This document shows positions 35,179 to 44,790 of a stretch of 64,000 bases of DNA, piece by piece. A program made the translations under genes and the position numbers. This stretch comes from Toxorhynchites rutilus septentrionalis. Its lineage: Eukaryota > Arthropoda > Insecta > Diptera > Culicidae. The notes under the pieces are model-generated. The model was given only the letters and a program-made list of their open reading frames with translations, ran no database searches and was not told where the DNA came from. The stretch covers positions 54,782,097 to 54,846,096 of the forward strand of contig NC_073746.1 in the NCBI RefSeq assembly GCF_029784135.1, given 5' to 3'. The stretch's first letter is position 1. Each line of letters begins with the position of its first letter.

Positions 35179-37083
35179 CTGGAAGTGTTAAGTTATTGAT
35201 TGGAAATATACCTTTCTGCTGTTTTGTATTGAAATGTTCATTACACAGCGACGATAATGTCAACGATGACGAAACGTAATAATAAACCATTGACTTGAAC
35301 GCCATGTCCAAAAAAGATCCAAAACACGTACATAAAAAGCTGCTATCAGAAATCGAAATATCCGAACTTATCAACATAATTGAGAGACATTAGTTCGAAC
35401 ATAATTAAAAAAATATAAAGAAACGTATATACGTAACTCGCGGAAATTGAAACGTTGCAATACTTTTTGAACAGACCACGTATACCTCATTTCAACTCAG
35501 CTCTTACATATCTTCGGAAACTCAAAACAAAGTGGTTCGGAAGTTGGAAAAAACGCAAATCCGCAAAAACGCAAGTTGGAAAAAACGCAAAACGAAAATC
35601 CGCAGTGAAAAAAACTTTTGAGTATCAGGCGTTTAGATGGTGGAATGGTAAGCTGAGGACCATTACATAATGCTTGCATTAAAAAAATAGACAAATTTTA
35701 CCATTTTTTCGTGCGTTCACCTTAACACCTGGTGATGAGACCACCTGTGCATCGTCAATCGTCAATCACATGTAGCCCAAAATTTGACAGCGCTATCTGC
35801 GGTTGAACTGCTGAAGTTATGGCGAAAATATTAAAGCAACTGGGCTCCACGTGCGCACTTAGAGCTCCATCCCGTTGCGAAGAAAGTGGACATCGTCTAG
35901 TACTTTGAGTCCACCGGATACGCCCGTTCCGGTATCTATAGCATCCTTACACTTCTGGAGAAGAATGAGAGCGTTAAACGGAAGCCTGGTTCCGGTCGTC
36001 CGATGGTGCCACGCGATCAAAACTGCAGCTGAAGCTAAAGCAGTAGACAGAGGAAAACGTGGCTACATCGTTCGGGGCCGAGAGGTCGGAGCAACGGGGC
36101 AGACTGTGAAAAAATACACTTTAGTCACGACCGGACGTGTTGAAACAGCAATCGTGACCCAGAAACTAAGGCTGACAAAACTCCTGTCGAAGCGGAACAT
36201 TTCGGTGTCATGGACGACGAGACGTATTTAGCGCTAGATGGCATCGACTAGTAGAGGACCAGATAATTTACACCCTACACCAAGAAGGTAAGTTTCGATG
36301 TGAAGGAAATTTCCCACACCATGCTCCCAAAGAAGGGGCTTCTGTGGCTAACTATCAGCGAAAAGGAGATATCAAAGCCGTTCTTCATTCTTCAAAGTAC
36401 TTGCCGGAAGTTGCTTCCTTCATCAAAAAATATCATCCGGATGAAGGATGTGGTTTTTTGGCTGAACCTGGCCTCTACCCATTACGCAAAGAAGTCGCTG
36501 GAAAAGATGCACCGATTGAAGATAAATGTTGTTCCGAAGTCCGCCAACCCTTCGAACGTCCCCCAGCTGCAGCCCATCGAGAATTTCTGGGCTAACCTGA
36601 AGCGGAAGGTCAATAATTCTGTGGCAAAAATGGAGGAAGAACTAATAATTAAAGCTAAGGAAGGACGGAAAAATATGTCAACAAGTATGTTTTAGACAGC
36701 AATGGCGAAAATTCCGGCTAACTGCAGGAAGGCCGCTCGGTAGTGCGTCGAAATATTTTTGTAACATGATCAATAAAATTATGTTTTATGCGAAATTTGT
36801 CCCATTAAATTATCTTTTGTATTTTTTTTGTCGCTATCCAAGAATTGTCCATTTTTTTTAGTGCAAGCGTCATGTACGAAAAACGGTTGAGCATGTATCC
36901 CCTGACATCAGCATTCGGGAACTAACAACAATAATTTCGGAAATAAATTCGCACACATGTTTGAAACATATACGTTTGCAACATGCGTTAACCAAGTATT
37001 CAAATTATAAATGAATTTAGATCAGCGTTATATTGGTAATCTGAAAACAAACAAAAATCAGCCTGCCACATTTCTATACTCAC
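35179..37083 (-). other. TEP intron 5, enlarged by a transposon relic
   Basis: A 1.9-kb intron between MG2 and MG3 exons. It contains a plus-strand DD37E relic (about 35740-36790). The rest is AT-rich with no coding signal. Confidence 0.7.
35740..36790 (+). pseudogene. DD37E transposase relic
   Basis: Traces of FGVMDDETYLALDG (first Asp) near 36205 and VVFWLNLASTHYAKKSLEKM near 36450, where the second Asp is Asn (WLN for WPD). LQPIENFWANLKRKV near 36575 has the Glu at the 37-residue spacing. An N-terminal segment lies near 35880-36000 in other frames. No clear TIR found. Confidence 0.65.
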
Positions 37084-37446
37084 ATGTCCATCAACTGACA
37101 CCTCTAGGGTCCAGTTTCCCAAATTAGGAGATGACGCTAACTGAATTCCAGATGAAAAAACTCCGTTAGTTAGTGCCGCGTTCCGCCATCGCGCTATGGA
37201 GTTTCTTTTAGCATCCGAGATTCTTATCCTCACAGGGCCATTGTTCGTCACTGGTTTGGTGTCAGGATCAACCATTACGACGCGAAAGCGCATTCGATCT
37301 CCTGGGTTGTAAATAGGTTTGTCGGTTTGAATGAAAATAGACATCCGTTTCGGATTGTATACTAGGTCCTTGTATACATCAATGTCACAGGTTTCATCCG
37401 CACTAGTGATCGTCAGGGTAAAGTTATCAGCAGGTATGTCGAAAAA
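37084..37446 (-). CDS. TEP exon 5 (end of MG1, MG2)
   Basis: Encodes FFDIPADNFTLTITSADETC, then MSIFIQTDKPIYNPGDRMRF, then WTLEVSVDGH. IQTDKPIYxPGD is the diagnostic start of MG2 in the alpha-2-macroglobulin family. The true exon begins well upstream of the internal Met at 37344. Acceptor ATTCACAG (37447), donor GGACAT|GTGAGT (37083). Confidence 0.93.
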
Positions 37447-37510
37447 CTGTGAATAGCGGAAATATAATGGCTGTGTGCTCTGAAATGGAAATGCGCTTAT
37501 ATAGACCTAC

Positions 37511-37691
37511 CTCGAAGCTGATTGTTTTCAAAGCATTTCTATTGACCGTTATGGTTCTGCTGAATATCACATCCTGCGTAGAATCAGCAATAATTGATAC
37601 GTTGACTTCCAAATGCCTTGTGTATAAATTTCCAAACAGTAACGTGTAAGGAGCATTCCTTGGAATAAATCCTGATCCGAATGCGAAGTAG
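37511..37691 (-). CDS. TEP exon 4 (MG1)
   Basis: Encodes YFAFGSGFIPRNAPYTLLFG, then MG1 strands to NALKTISFE. FIxRNxxYTLxxxN is how MG1 starts in mosquito TEPs, directly after their signal peptide. Here the exon begins after acceptor TTATTCAG (37692) and joins codon AG|C from the collagen exon in frame. Reading through the intron instead gives MIITILFSYFAFG, a weak signal-peptide-like start. Donor TTCGAG|GTAGGT (37510). Confidence 0.88.
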
Positions 37692-37745
37692 CTGAATAAA
37701 ATCGTTATTATCATTTGGAATCAGAAGAATTTGTTTTCAAAATAC
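37692..37745 (-). other. 54-bp intron joining collagen and TEP coding sequence
   Basis: GTATTTTG at the 5' end, TTTTATTCAG at the 3' end. The exon 3 frame would stop inside it (TGA at 37721-37723) if unspliced. Removing it gives AG|C (Ser) and leaves both frames open. The size is normal for mosquito introns and similar to the other short introns in this gene. Confidence 0.82.
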
Positions 37746-39287
37746 CTAGATGCGTTACAGTCCAAGATGGGCGCCACCGTAGTATCGGGTTCCATAGTGG
37801 ATGTAGCTGGATGTGGATGTGGTGTCCAATGTGGTTTGGTGGGGTGTGGGTGTGGCCTCGTTGGTTTTTTAGTTATGGTTGGTGTAGAAGGGGTTGTTGT
37901 GGTTGTCATTGTTGTGGTTGCTGAAGTTGTCGACCATGGTGGACGAGAGCAATTTGATGGATGACCTGGATGTCCTGGATGTCCTGGATATCCTGGATGT
38001 CCTGGATGTCCTGGATGTCCTGGATGTCCTGGATGTCCTGGATGCCCTGGATGTTCTGGGTGTCCTGGATGCCCTGGATGTCCTGGATGTCCTGGATGTT
38101 CTGGATGTTCTGGATGTCCTGGATTTTCTGGATGTCCTGGATGTTGTGGATGTTGTGGATGTCCAGGATATTCTAGATGCCATGGATGCCATGGATGCCA
38201 TGGTTGTCCTGAATATCCTGGTTCCCCTGGAGGCCCTGGAGGTCCTGCAGGTCCTGGAGGTCCTGCCGGTCCTGAAGGTCCTTGTAGTCCTGCAGGTCCA
38301 GCAGGTCCTGTATGTCCATGATGTCCTGCGGGTCCTGCAGGTCCAGGACGTCCTGGAAGTCCTGAAGGTCCTCTATCTCCTTTAGGTCCTTGAGAGCCTA
38401 GCGGTCCTTGAATTCCCTGAGGTCCTTGAGCTCCCTTAGCTCCATCATTTCCATCATTTCCTGGAGTTCCTGGAAGTCCTGGCTCTCCTGGAGTTCCGGC
38501 CATTCCTGGAGTTCCGTCCATACCTGGTGTTCCTGCAGGTCCTTCGGCTCCTGCAGGCCCTGAAGGTCCTCCATCTCCTTTGGGTCCACTATCTCCTTTA
38601 GGTCCTTGAGGTCCTGAAGGTCCACTATCTCCTTTAGGTCCTTGAGGTCCTTGAGCTCCCTTAGCTCCATCATTTCCATCATTTCCTGGAGTTCCTGGAA
38701 GTCCTGGCTCTCCTGGAGTTCCGTCCATTCCTGGAGTTCCGTCCATACCTGGAGTTCCTGCAGGTCCATCGGATCCTGCAGGCCCTGAAGGTCCTCTATC
38801 TCCTTTGGGTCCACTATCTCCTTTAGGTCCTGAAGGCCCTAGAGGTCCTTGAATTCCTTCAGGTCCTTGAGCTCCCTTAGCTCCATCATTTCCATTAATT
38901 CCTGGAGTTCCTGGAGGTCCTGCAGGTCCTGTAGGTCCTGCAGGTCCTATAGGTCCTTCAGTTCCTGGAGATCCATCAGAGCCATCTAATCCTGGAAGTC
39001 CTATAGTTCCACTATCTCCTTTAGGTCCTGGAGTTCCTGCAATTCCTTGAAGTCCTGGAGGTCCTTGCTCTCCTTTAGTTCCATCCATTCCTGGAGTTCC
39101 AGGAGTTCCTGCCGATCCAGGAGACCCTTGCGTTCCTGGAGTTCCATCCATTCCTGGAGTCCCAGGAGTCCCTGCCGATCCAGGAGGTCCAGCAGATCCT
39201 GTAGCTCCAGTTTCTCCTTTTGAACCTTTGAATCCTGGCAATGATATTGGTGGTATTCCTGGTATTGGTGGTAGTCCTGGTATAATC
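37746..39287 (-). CDS. Collagen exon 3 with His-rich tail and Thr/Pro linker, spliced to the TEP
   Basis: Starts with split codon TT|G, then [20 protein letters not shown], a short Gly-poor hinge. About 280 residues of Gly-X-Y follow ([27 protein letters not shown]). From about 38210 the triplets become Gly-His-Pro and Gly-His-Pro-like. They are followed by [20 protein letters not shown], a Thr/Pro/His stretch, and [10 protein letters not shown]. Two Cys flank the linker. Donor TCTAG|GTATTT at 37745; the 54-bp intron leads in frame to MG1. No stop codon in 514 codons. Confidence 0.85.
37961..38210. repeat. Coding 9-bp minisatellite (Gly-His-Pro)
   Basis: About 25 units of TCCTGGATG (plus strand) within collagen exon 3, coding Gly-His-Pro on the minus strand. 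The array makes several other frames open on both strands; these are shadows. Confidence 0.85.
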
Positions 39288-39901
39288 CTGGTGAGAGTTA
39301 ATGTTTAGTCAACAATTGCAAATACATATTGCTTGAAAACAGCAAGTGAATGGTAGTCACAAAATTGATGTACAGATTTCCCTAATCAGCACATGTAGAT
39401 TCATTTCAACATTTGCGAATATAAATAGCCGCAATACGGCAACCTTTTACGATTTTTGAATATCTTGAACGTATGGTGGCAGCTACTCTAAATCACAATT
39501 TTCTTTATCATATGACCATTTCTAATTGGTACTGATTTTTTATAATGCAGACTTTTTTTTATTGTACCTTGAAATCAAGATGGCTGATTAAAATATGATG
39601 CACAGCAAAGTTGTTGGGAAACCATTGTACTATTTATGAAAAATACAATTTAAAACTGACCGCTAAAAATCTTAAGCCAAAAAATATTTGATGTTTGAAG
39701 CTTTTATATCAAAAAAGGCAATCGTAGTCGTAGGATAAAACATTATCTATAGTTTTTGATGTATATATTTTTTAATATTCCATTAATAGTAAAGACAAAA
39801 TTATTGAAATATTGTAAATTTTTAACAGGATATAAAAACTTTCAACATTCAATTCAATTTATGAGTAAGATTTTTTCACGATGTATTTAATTAACACTCA
39901 C
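39288..39901 (-). other. Collagen-gene intron 2, paralogous to intron 1
   Basis: Shares its ends and several internal stretches with 40886-41540: GTGAGTGTTAATTA at the donor side, ACTAAACAT.AACTCTCACCAG at the acceptor, and AACATTCAATTCAATTT inside. Shows that exon and intron were duplicated together. Confidence 0.75.
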
Positions 39902-40885
39902 AATTGTAACGATCCAGGAGGTCCTGCAGGTCCCGCAGTTCCAGGAGATCCTGGTGGTCCTGAAGGTCCACTATCTCCTTTAGGTCCTTGAAGTCCTGAA
40001 GGTCCACTATCTCCTTTAGGTCCTAGAGGTCCTTGAGCTCCCTTAGCTCCATCATTTCCATCATTTCCTGGAGTTCCTGGAAGTCCTGGCTCTCCTGGAG
40101 TTCCGGCCATTCCTGGAGTTCCGTCCATACCTGGTGTTCCTGCAGGTCCTTCGGCTCCTGCAGGCCCTGAAGGTCCTCCATCTCCTTTGGGTCCACTATC
40201 TCCTTTAGGTCCTTGAAGTCCTGAAGGTCCACTATCTCCTTTAGGTCCTTGAGCTCCCTTAGCTCCATCATTTCCATCATTTCCTGGAGTTCCTGGAAGT
40301 CCTGGCTCTCCTGGAGTTCCGTCCATTCCTGGAGTTCCGTCCATACCTGGAGTTCCTGCAGGTCCATCGGATCCTGCAGGCCCTGAAGGTCCTCTATCTC
40401 CTTTGGGTCCACTATCTCCTTTAGGTCCTGAAGGCCCTAGAGGTCCTTGAATTCCTTCAGGTCCTTGAGCTCCCTTAGCTCCATCATTTCCATTAATTCC
40501 TGGAGTTCCTGGAGGTCCTGCAGGTCCTGTAGGTCCTGCAGGTCCTATAGGTCCTTCAGTTCCTGGAGATCCATCAGAGCCATCTAATCCTGGAAGTCCT
40601 ATAGTTCCACTATCTCCTTTAGGTCCTGGAGTTCCTGCAATTCCTTTAAGTCCTGGAGGTCCTTGCTCTCCTTTAGTTCCATCCATTCCTGGAGTTCCAG
40701 GAGTTCCTGCCGATCCAGGAGACCCTTGCGTTCCTGGAGTTCCATCCATTCCTGGAGTTCCAGGAGTTCCTGCCGACCCAGGAGATCCAGCAGATCCTTT
40801 AGCTCCAGATTCTCCTTTTGATCCTTTGAGCCCTAGTAGTGATATTGGTGGTATTCCTGGTATTGATGGTAGTTCTGGTATAGTC
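39902..40885 (-). CDS. Collagen exon 2
   Basis: Starts with split codon GT|G, hinge [20 protein letters not shown], then about 300 residues of Gly-X-Y, ending GPPGSLQ and split codon TT|. Both ends are phase 2, so it can be added or removed without changing frame. It is nearly identical to the first half of exon 3 over 150 residues or more. Acceptor CTCACCAG (40886), donor CAATT|GTGAGT (39901). Confidence 0.85.
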
Positions 40886-41540
40886 CTGGTGAGAGTTTAT
40901 GTTTAGTCAACAATTGCAAATATTGCTTTAAAACAGTAAGTAAATGGTAGTTACAAAATTGATATACAGATTTCCCTAATCAGCACATGTAGATTCATTT
41001 CAACAACGGCGAATATTGCTCGAAAACTGTGAGTATGGATAGAGTAATTCCACACCAAATCAGCCGAATACGGCGACTTTCTACGATTTTTGAATATCCT
41101 GTACATATGGCCATCCAAAATCACAATTTTCATTATCGTATGACCAATTATAATAGGGACTGAATTTTTATAATGCAGAATCATTTTTTCTATTGAAACT
41201 CGAAATCAGGATGGCTGATTTAAATATAATGTATAGCAAATCTGTAGGGAAACTATTGTTCTAGGAAAAAATAGGAAATTAGGAAAAAACATTTAAAACT
41301 CACCGTTAAAAAATTTTACTCAAAAAAATTTCAATATTTGAAAATTCTATATCTTAAAAGGTTGTCGTAGTAATAGGATAAAACAATTAATAGTTTATAA
41401 TGTACATTTTTTTATATTACTATTCTTGAATAGGAATGTTTACGCAAAATGCTGAAATTTTATAAAAGTTATAAAAGCTTTTAACATTCAATTCAATTTT
41501 TGAGTAAGATTTTTCAACGGTGTATCTAATTAACACTCAC
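40886..41540 (-). other. Collagen-gene intron 1
   Basis: GTGAGT donor and CTCACCAG acceptor. Paralogous to intron 2 and, over its acceptor-proximal about 120 bp, to 42693-42812. Confidence 0.75.
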
Positions 41541-42692
41541 ACTTGTATCAATCCAGGAGGTCCTTGAGGTCCTGCAGGTCCTGGCGGTCCTGAAGGTCCA
41601 CTATCTCCTTTAGGTCCTGAAGGTCCACTATCTCCTTTAGGTCCTTGAAGTCCTTGAGCTCCCTTAGCTCCATCATTTCCATCGTTTCCTGGAGTTCCTG
41701 GAAGTCCCGGCTCTCCTGGAGTTCCGTCCATTCCTGGAATCCCAGGAAGTCCTGTCGATCCAGGAGATCCTGCAGGTCCTGCAGGCCCTGATGGTCCACT
41801 ATCTCCTGTAGGACCAGTATCTCCTGGAGATCCTTTAAGTCCTTGAAGTCCTTCAGTTCCTGGAGGTCCTGCGGGTCCTACAGCTCCCTTAGCTCCATCA
41901 TTTCCATCATTTCCTGGAGTTCCTGGAAGTCCCGGCTCTCCTGGAGTTCCGTCCATTCCTGGAATCCCAGGAAGTCCTGTCGATCCAGGAGATCCTGCAG
42001 GTCCTGCAGGCCCTGATGGTCCACTATCTCCTGTAGGACCAGTATCTCCTGGAGATCCTTTAAGTCCTTGAAGTCCTTCAGTTCCTGGAGGTCCTGCGGG
42101 TCCTACAGCTCCCTTAGCTCCATCATTTCCATCATTTCCTGGAGTTCCTGGAAGTCCCGGCTCTCCTGGAGTTCCGTCCATTCCTGGAATCCCAGGAAGT
42201 CCTGTCGATCCAGGAGATCCTGCAGGTCCTGCAGGCCCTGCAGGTCCACTATCTCCTGTAGGACCAGTATCTCCTGGAGGTCCTAGAGGTCCTTGAAGTC
42301 CTTTAGGTCCTTGATCTCCTTTGGGTCCTACAGCTCCGTCAGCTCCGTTAGTTCCTGGATTTCCTGCAGATCCTTTGGGACCTGCAGGTCCTGCTTGTCC
42401 ATCAGATCCTGCAGGTCCAGGAGATCCTTGGGTCCCATCAGATCCTTTTGATCCTGGTAGCCCTGTATCTCCAGTATCTCCTTTGGGCCCTGGAGATCCG
42501 TCAGCTCCTTGAGATCCTTTAGGCCCTGGAGATCCTTGAGCTCCGTCAGCTCCAACACTTCCATCATTTCCTGGAAGTCCCTGCCCTCCTGGAGTTCCAT
42601 CCATTCCTGGAGTCCCAGGAGCTCCTGTCGATCCAGGGGGTCCTGCAGGTCCTGGTGGTCCTTGATCTCCTTTTGATCCTTTGATTGGAAAC
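41541..42692 (-). CDS. Collagen exon 1 (most upstream coding exon found)
   Basis: Acceptor CCCCACCAG at 42693, then split codon |G and [20 protein letters not shown]. About 380 residues of uninterrupted Gly-X-Y follow, ending GPPGLIQ and split codon GT|. A 225-bp (75-residue) block containing [16 protein letters not shown] is tandemly repeated nearly three times. Phase 2 at the acceptor requires another exon upstream, which I could not identify. The domain is expected to form a secreted triple helix with two other chains. Confidence 0.83.
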
Positions 42693-44349
42693 CTGGTGGG
42701 GGTCAATGTATAATAATTGATTGAATAATAATAATTGCAAATATTTCTTAAAAACAGTAAGTAAATGATAGTCGCAAAATTGATAAAAAGATTTCCCCGA
42801 TCAGCACGATGGTTTTAATTTGCACCCTCTCTTGTTAACACTATATTATCTTCTGGAAAAGAGTCGTCGAAAGTCAAATTACGTTGTTTACCAGTTCTCG
42901 TCACATGGTGCTAGTTCGATGTGCTCGTGTTTGGTTCGTGCTGTTGGAAGCGAGATCAGGGGGTTAATGTGGACACTTGCACTGTTTTCACACTTGTGTT
43001 CCACCAAATGCAAACGCACCTAACCCTAGAAATAATTTTTCAATGCGAGTATCGATTTCTTCAAATCAGGAACATTATCCATGCTAATGTACACATGTGT
43101 GCATTATCTTTACTTGAGCGCTGAACCATATACATTGTAACAAAGTTGTACAACAGTCAATCGAGCCGAACTTGTTCAACAATGACCATGAGAGCTTTTT
43201 TCTAGGTTTCCAAATTTATCGAAAAACTTGAAGGCAGAGAAAGTGACACATTTTGGTTGTCACTTCCTTTTTTACGATCAGTTCAAGCGTTTCGACACTA
43301 GCGGTCAAGGAACTAGAGATTTAATCGTGTAGGCAGTAGTTCTGGATCGACACGATTTTTTGTCTGCTCAGTACGGCAGATTTAATCATGCTGTCAATAT
43401 AAATATCTCAAACCAGTTCCTCCTTCTAATATCCGAATTTTTACAAGACTTGAGAGATTCGGAAACCTCATCCGAATTCCAAGTGCAAAAGAGAGAATTT
43501 AAAATGCAGGTTGGGATTGGGCAAATGTTTTGATTTGAATTCAATCGCCGTTATGGCCACACACAAAAAAGAATTCGCTCGATCACAGTTGATTTTCTAG
43601 AACATTATGATAAACTTACATTTGGAGCTATTTTCAGTTTGTTGTAGAGAATTTGAAGAGCATTTCCATTATGAAAGCAATAATTGGAATTACACAAATT
43701 CTATCCATGTTTTCAAAGGAGATTTATTATTATTGATTTTTATTATTCATTATTTTTCACGAAATACCGATATTTGAATACAAAAGGGCAATTTTTCATT
43801 CAATCAAATATATCCTTGTGGTAAAAGAGTTTGACGGAACGCGCTAGGAATCAAAGGATAGCTGATTCAATTCTTTGAATCCAGATAGACTAACAGGATT
43901 CGTCCGGAGTCTATAGAAACTTCGGAATACGAAAAACTATGTTATCCGATATTTTTCCATATTTAACATTGAACTAATAATATGTAAGTAAAATCCGATA
44001 CACGAAACTCATTGCTTTGAAATGATGTTTTTCTCATTCCCTTGTGTTTATTAATCTCGGAACTACGGCATTTTAAAATTCACTAACAATTTTCTATATA
44101 GCACATTGCTCCACTAACTCCGGGAAAACTTTTAGAACTTAGAACCTTAGAACCAATACATTGATTTATTTGATATGTTTCAAATATTTGAATTAGGCAC
44201 GTTATTTTTAATTGTGATTATTGCTAGTGGTCGAGGATTTTCATGATTTCCCGTTTGTTATTTTATGTACACACTAAAGTGTTTTTTTTTATCTGTTTTC
44301 TGTTCAATATCACATCACGTTGTAACACTAAATAAGATACCATTATAAT
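42693..44349. other. Upstream of collagen exon 1; no exon identified
   Basis: 42693-42812 is paralogous to the collagen introns. Beyond that no coding exon is supported. Minus strand 43701-43630 reads MDRICVIPIIAFIMEMLFKF, a hydrophobic start followed by a stop and then a good donor (AAAT|GTAAGT at 43620). It could be an untranslated or misread first exon but does not join exon 1 in frame. Confidence 0.35.
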
Positions 44350-44790
44350 AGCATGACAAGGCCTGTCTTTTTTCTCATTATTAAAACACAAAAAACAGTT
44401 CGATTTGGTATGGAGGAACTTACTGACAACAAACCAGCCCCCCCGTCAGCAAGAAGCAATACACCAGTAATCGGAATAACACCATTCTCGGTCCCAAATT
44501 TCTCACTTATATGTATCGTCGTCTGTAAACTATTTCTTTTTCTGAAATGTGTCCACTCTCGGCGAAGAGTGAACCCGAAATGATCGGTCAGCAGCCATAG
44601 GGAAGAACATTTATCGGTTTCATCATCGAATTTCTCTTTTCCCGATTCATAGATGCTCGCGGTGCTTCGAAAATATTAGAACATCATAACGGAATCAAAA
44701 CCTGTGCGGCTTACCGGATAGCAGACGTTTATAATTAATGCATTATTCAGCTTTTCTCGAGCGATTGTGATCAATATATTATTTATGGAA
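44350..44790. repeat. Block homologous to the left edge of the window
   Basis: Aligns by eye with about 200-620; see that entry. It lies about 1.7-2.1 kb upstream of collagen exon 1. Probably promoter, 5' UTR or first-intron DNA of the gene. Confidence 0.5.

Noticed and set aside
37894..38385. Long plus-strand frames (Leu-Asp-Val and Trp-Met-Ser repeats) opposite collagen exon 3, and similar shadows opposite exons 1 and 2
   Set aside because: They come from the 9-bp periodic composition of the collagen code. The Gly-X-Y frame with splice sites explains the region.
37427..39241. Collagen and TEP as two separate adjacent genes
   Set aside because: Not excluded without RNA, but the collagen frame ends only by running into a 54-bp intron with good splice sites. 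It lacks its own poly(A) signal before MG1, and the spliced phase is exact. Fusion is the better reading.
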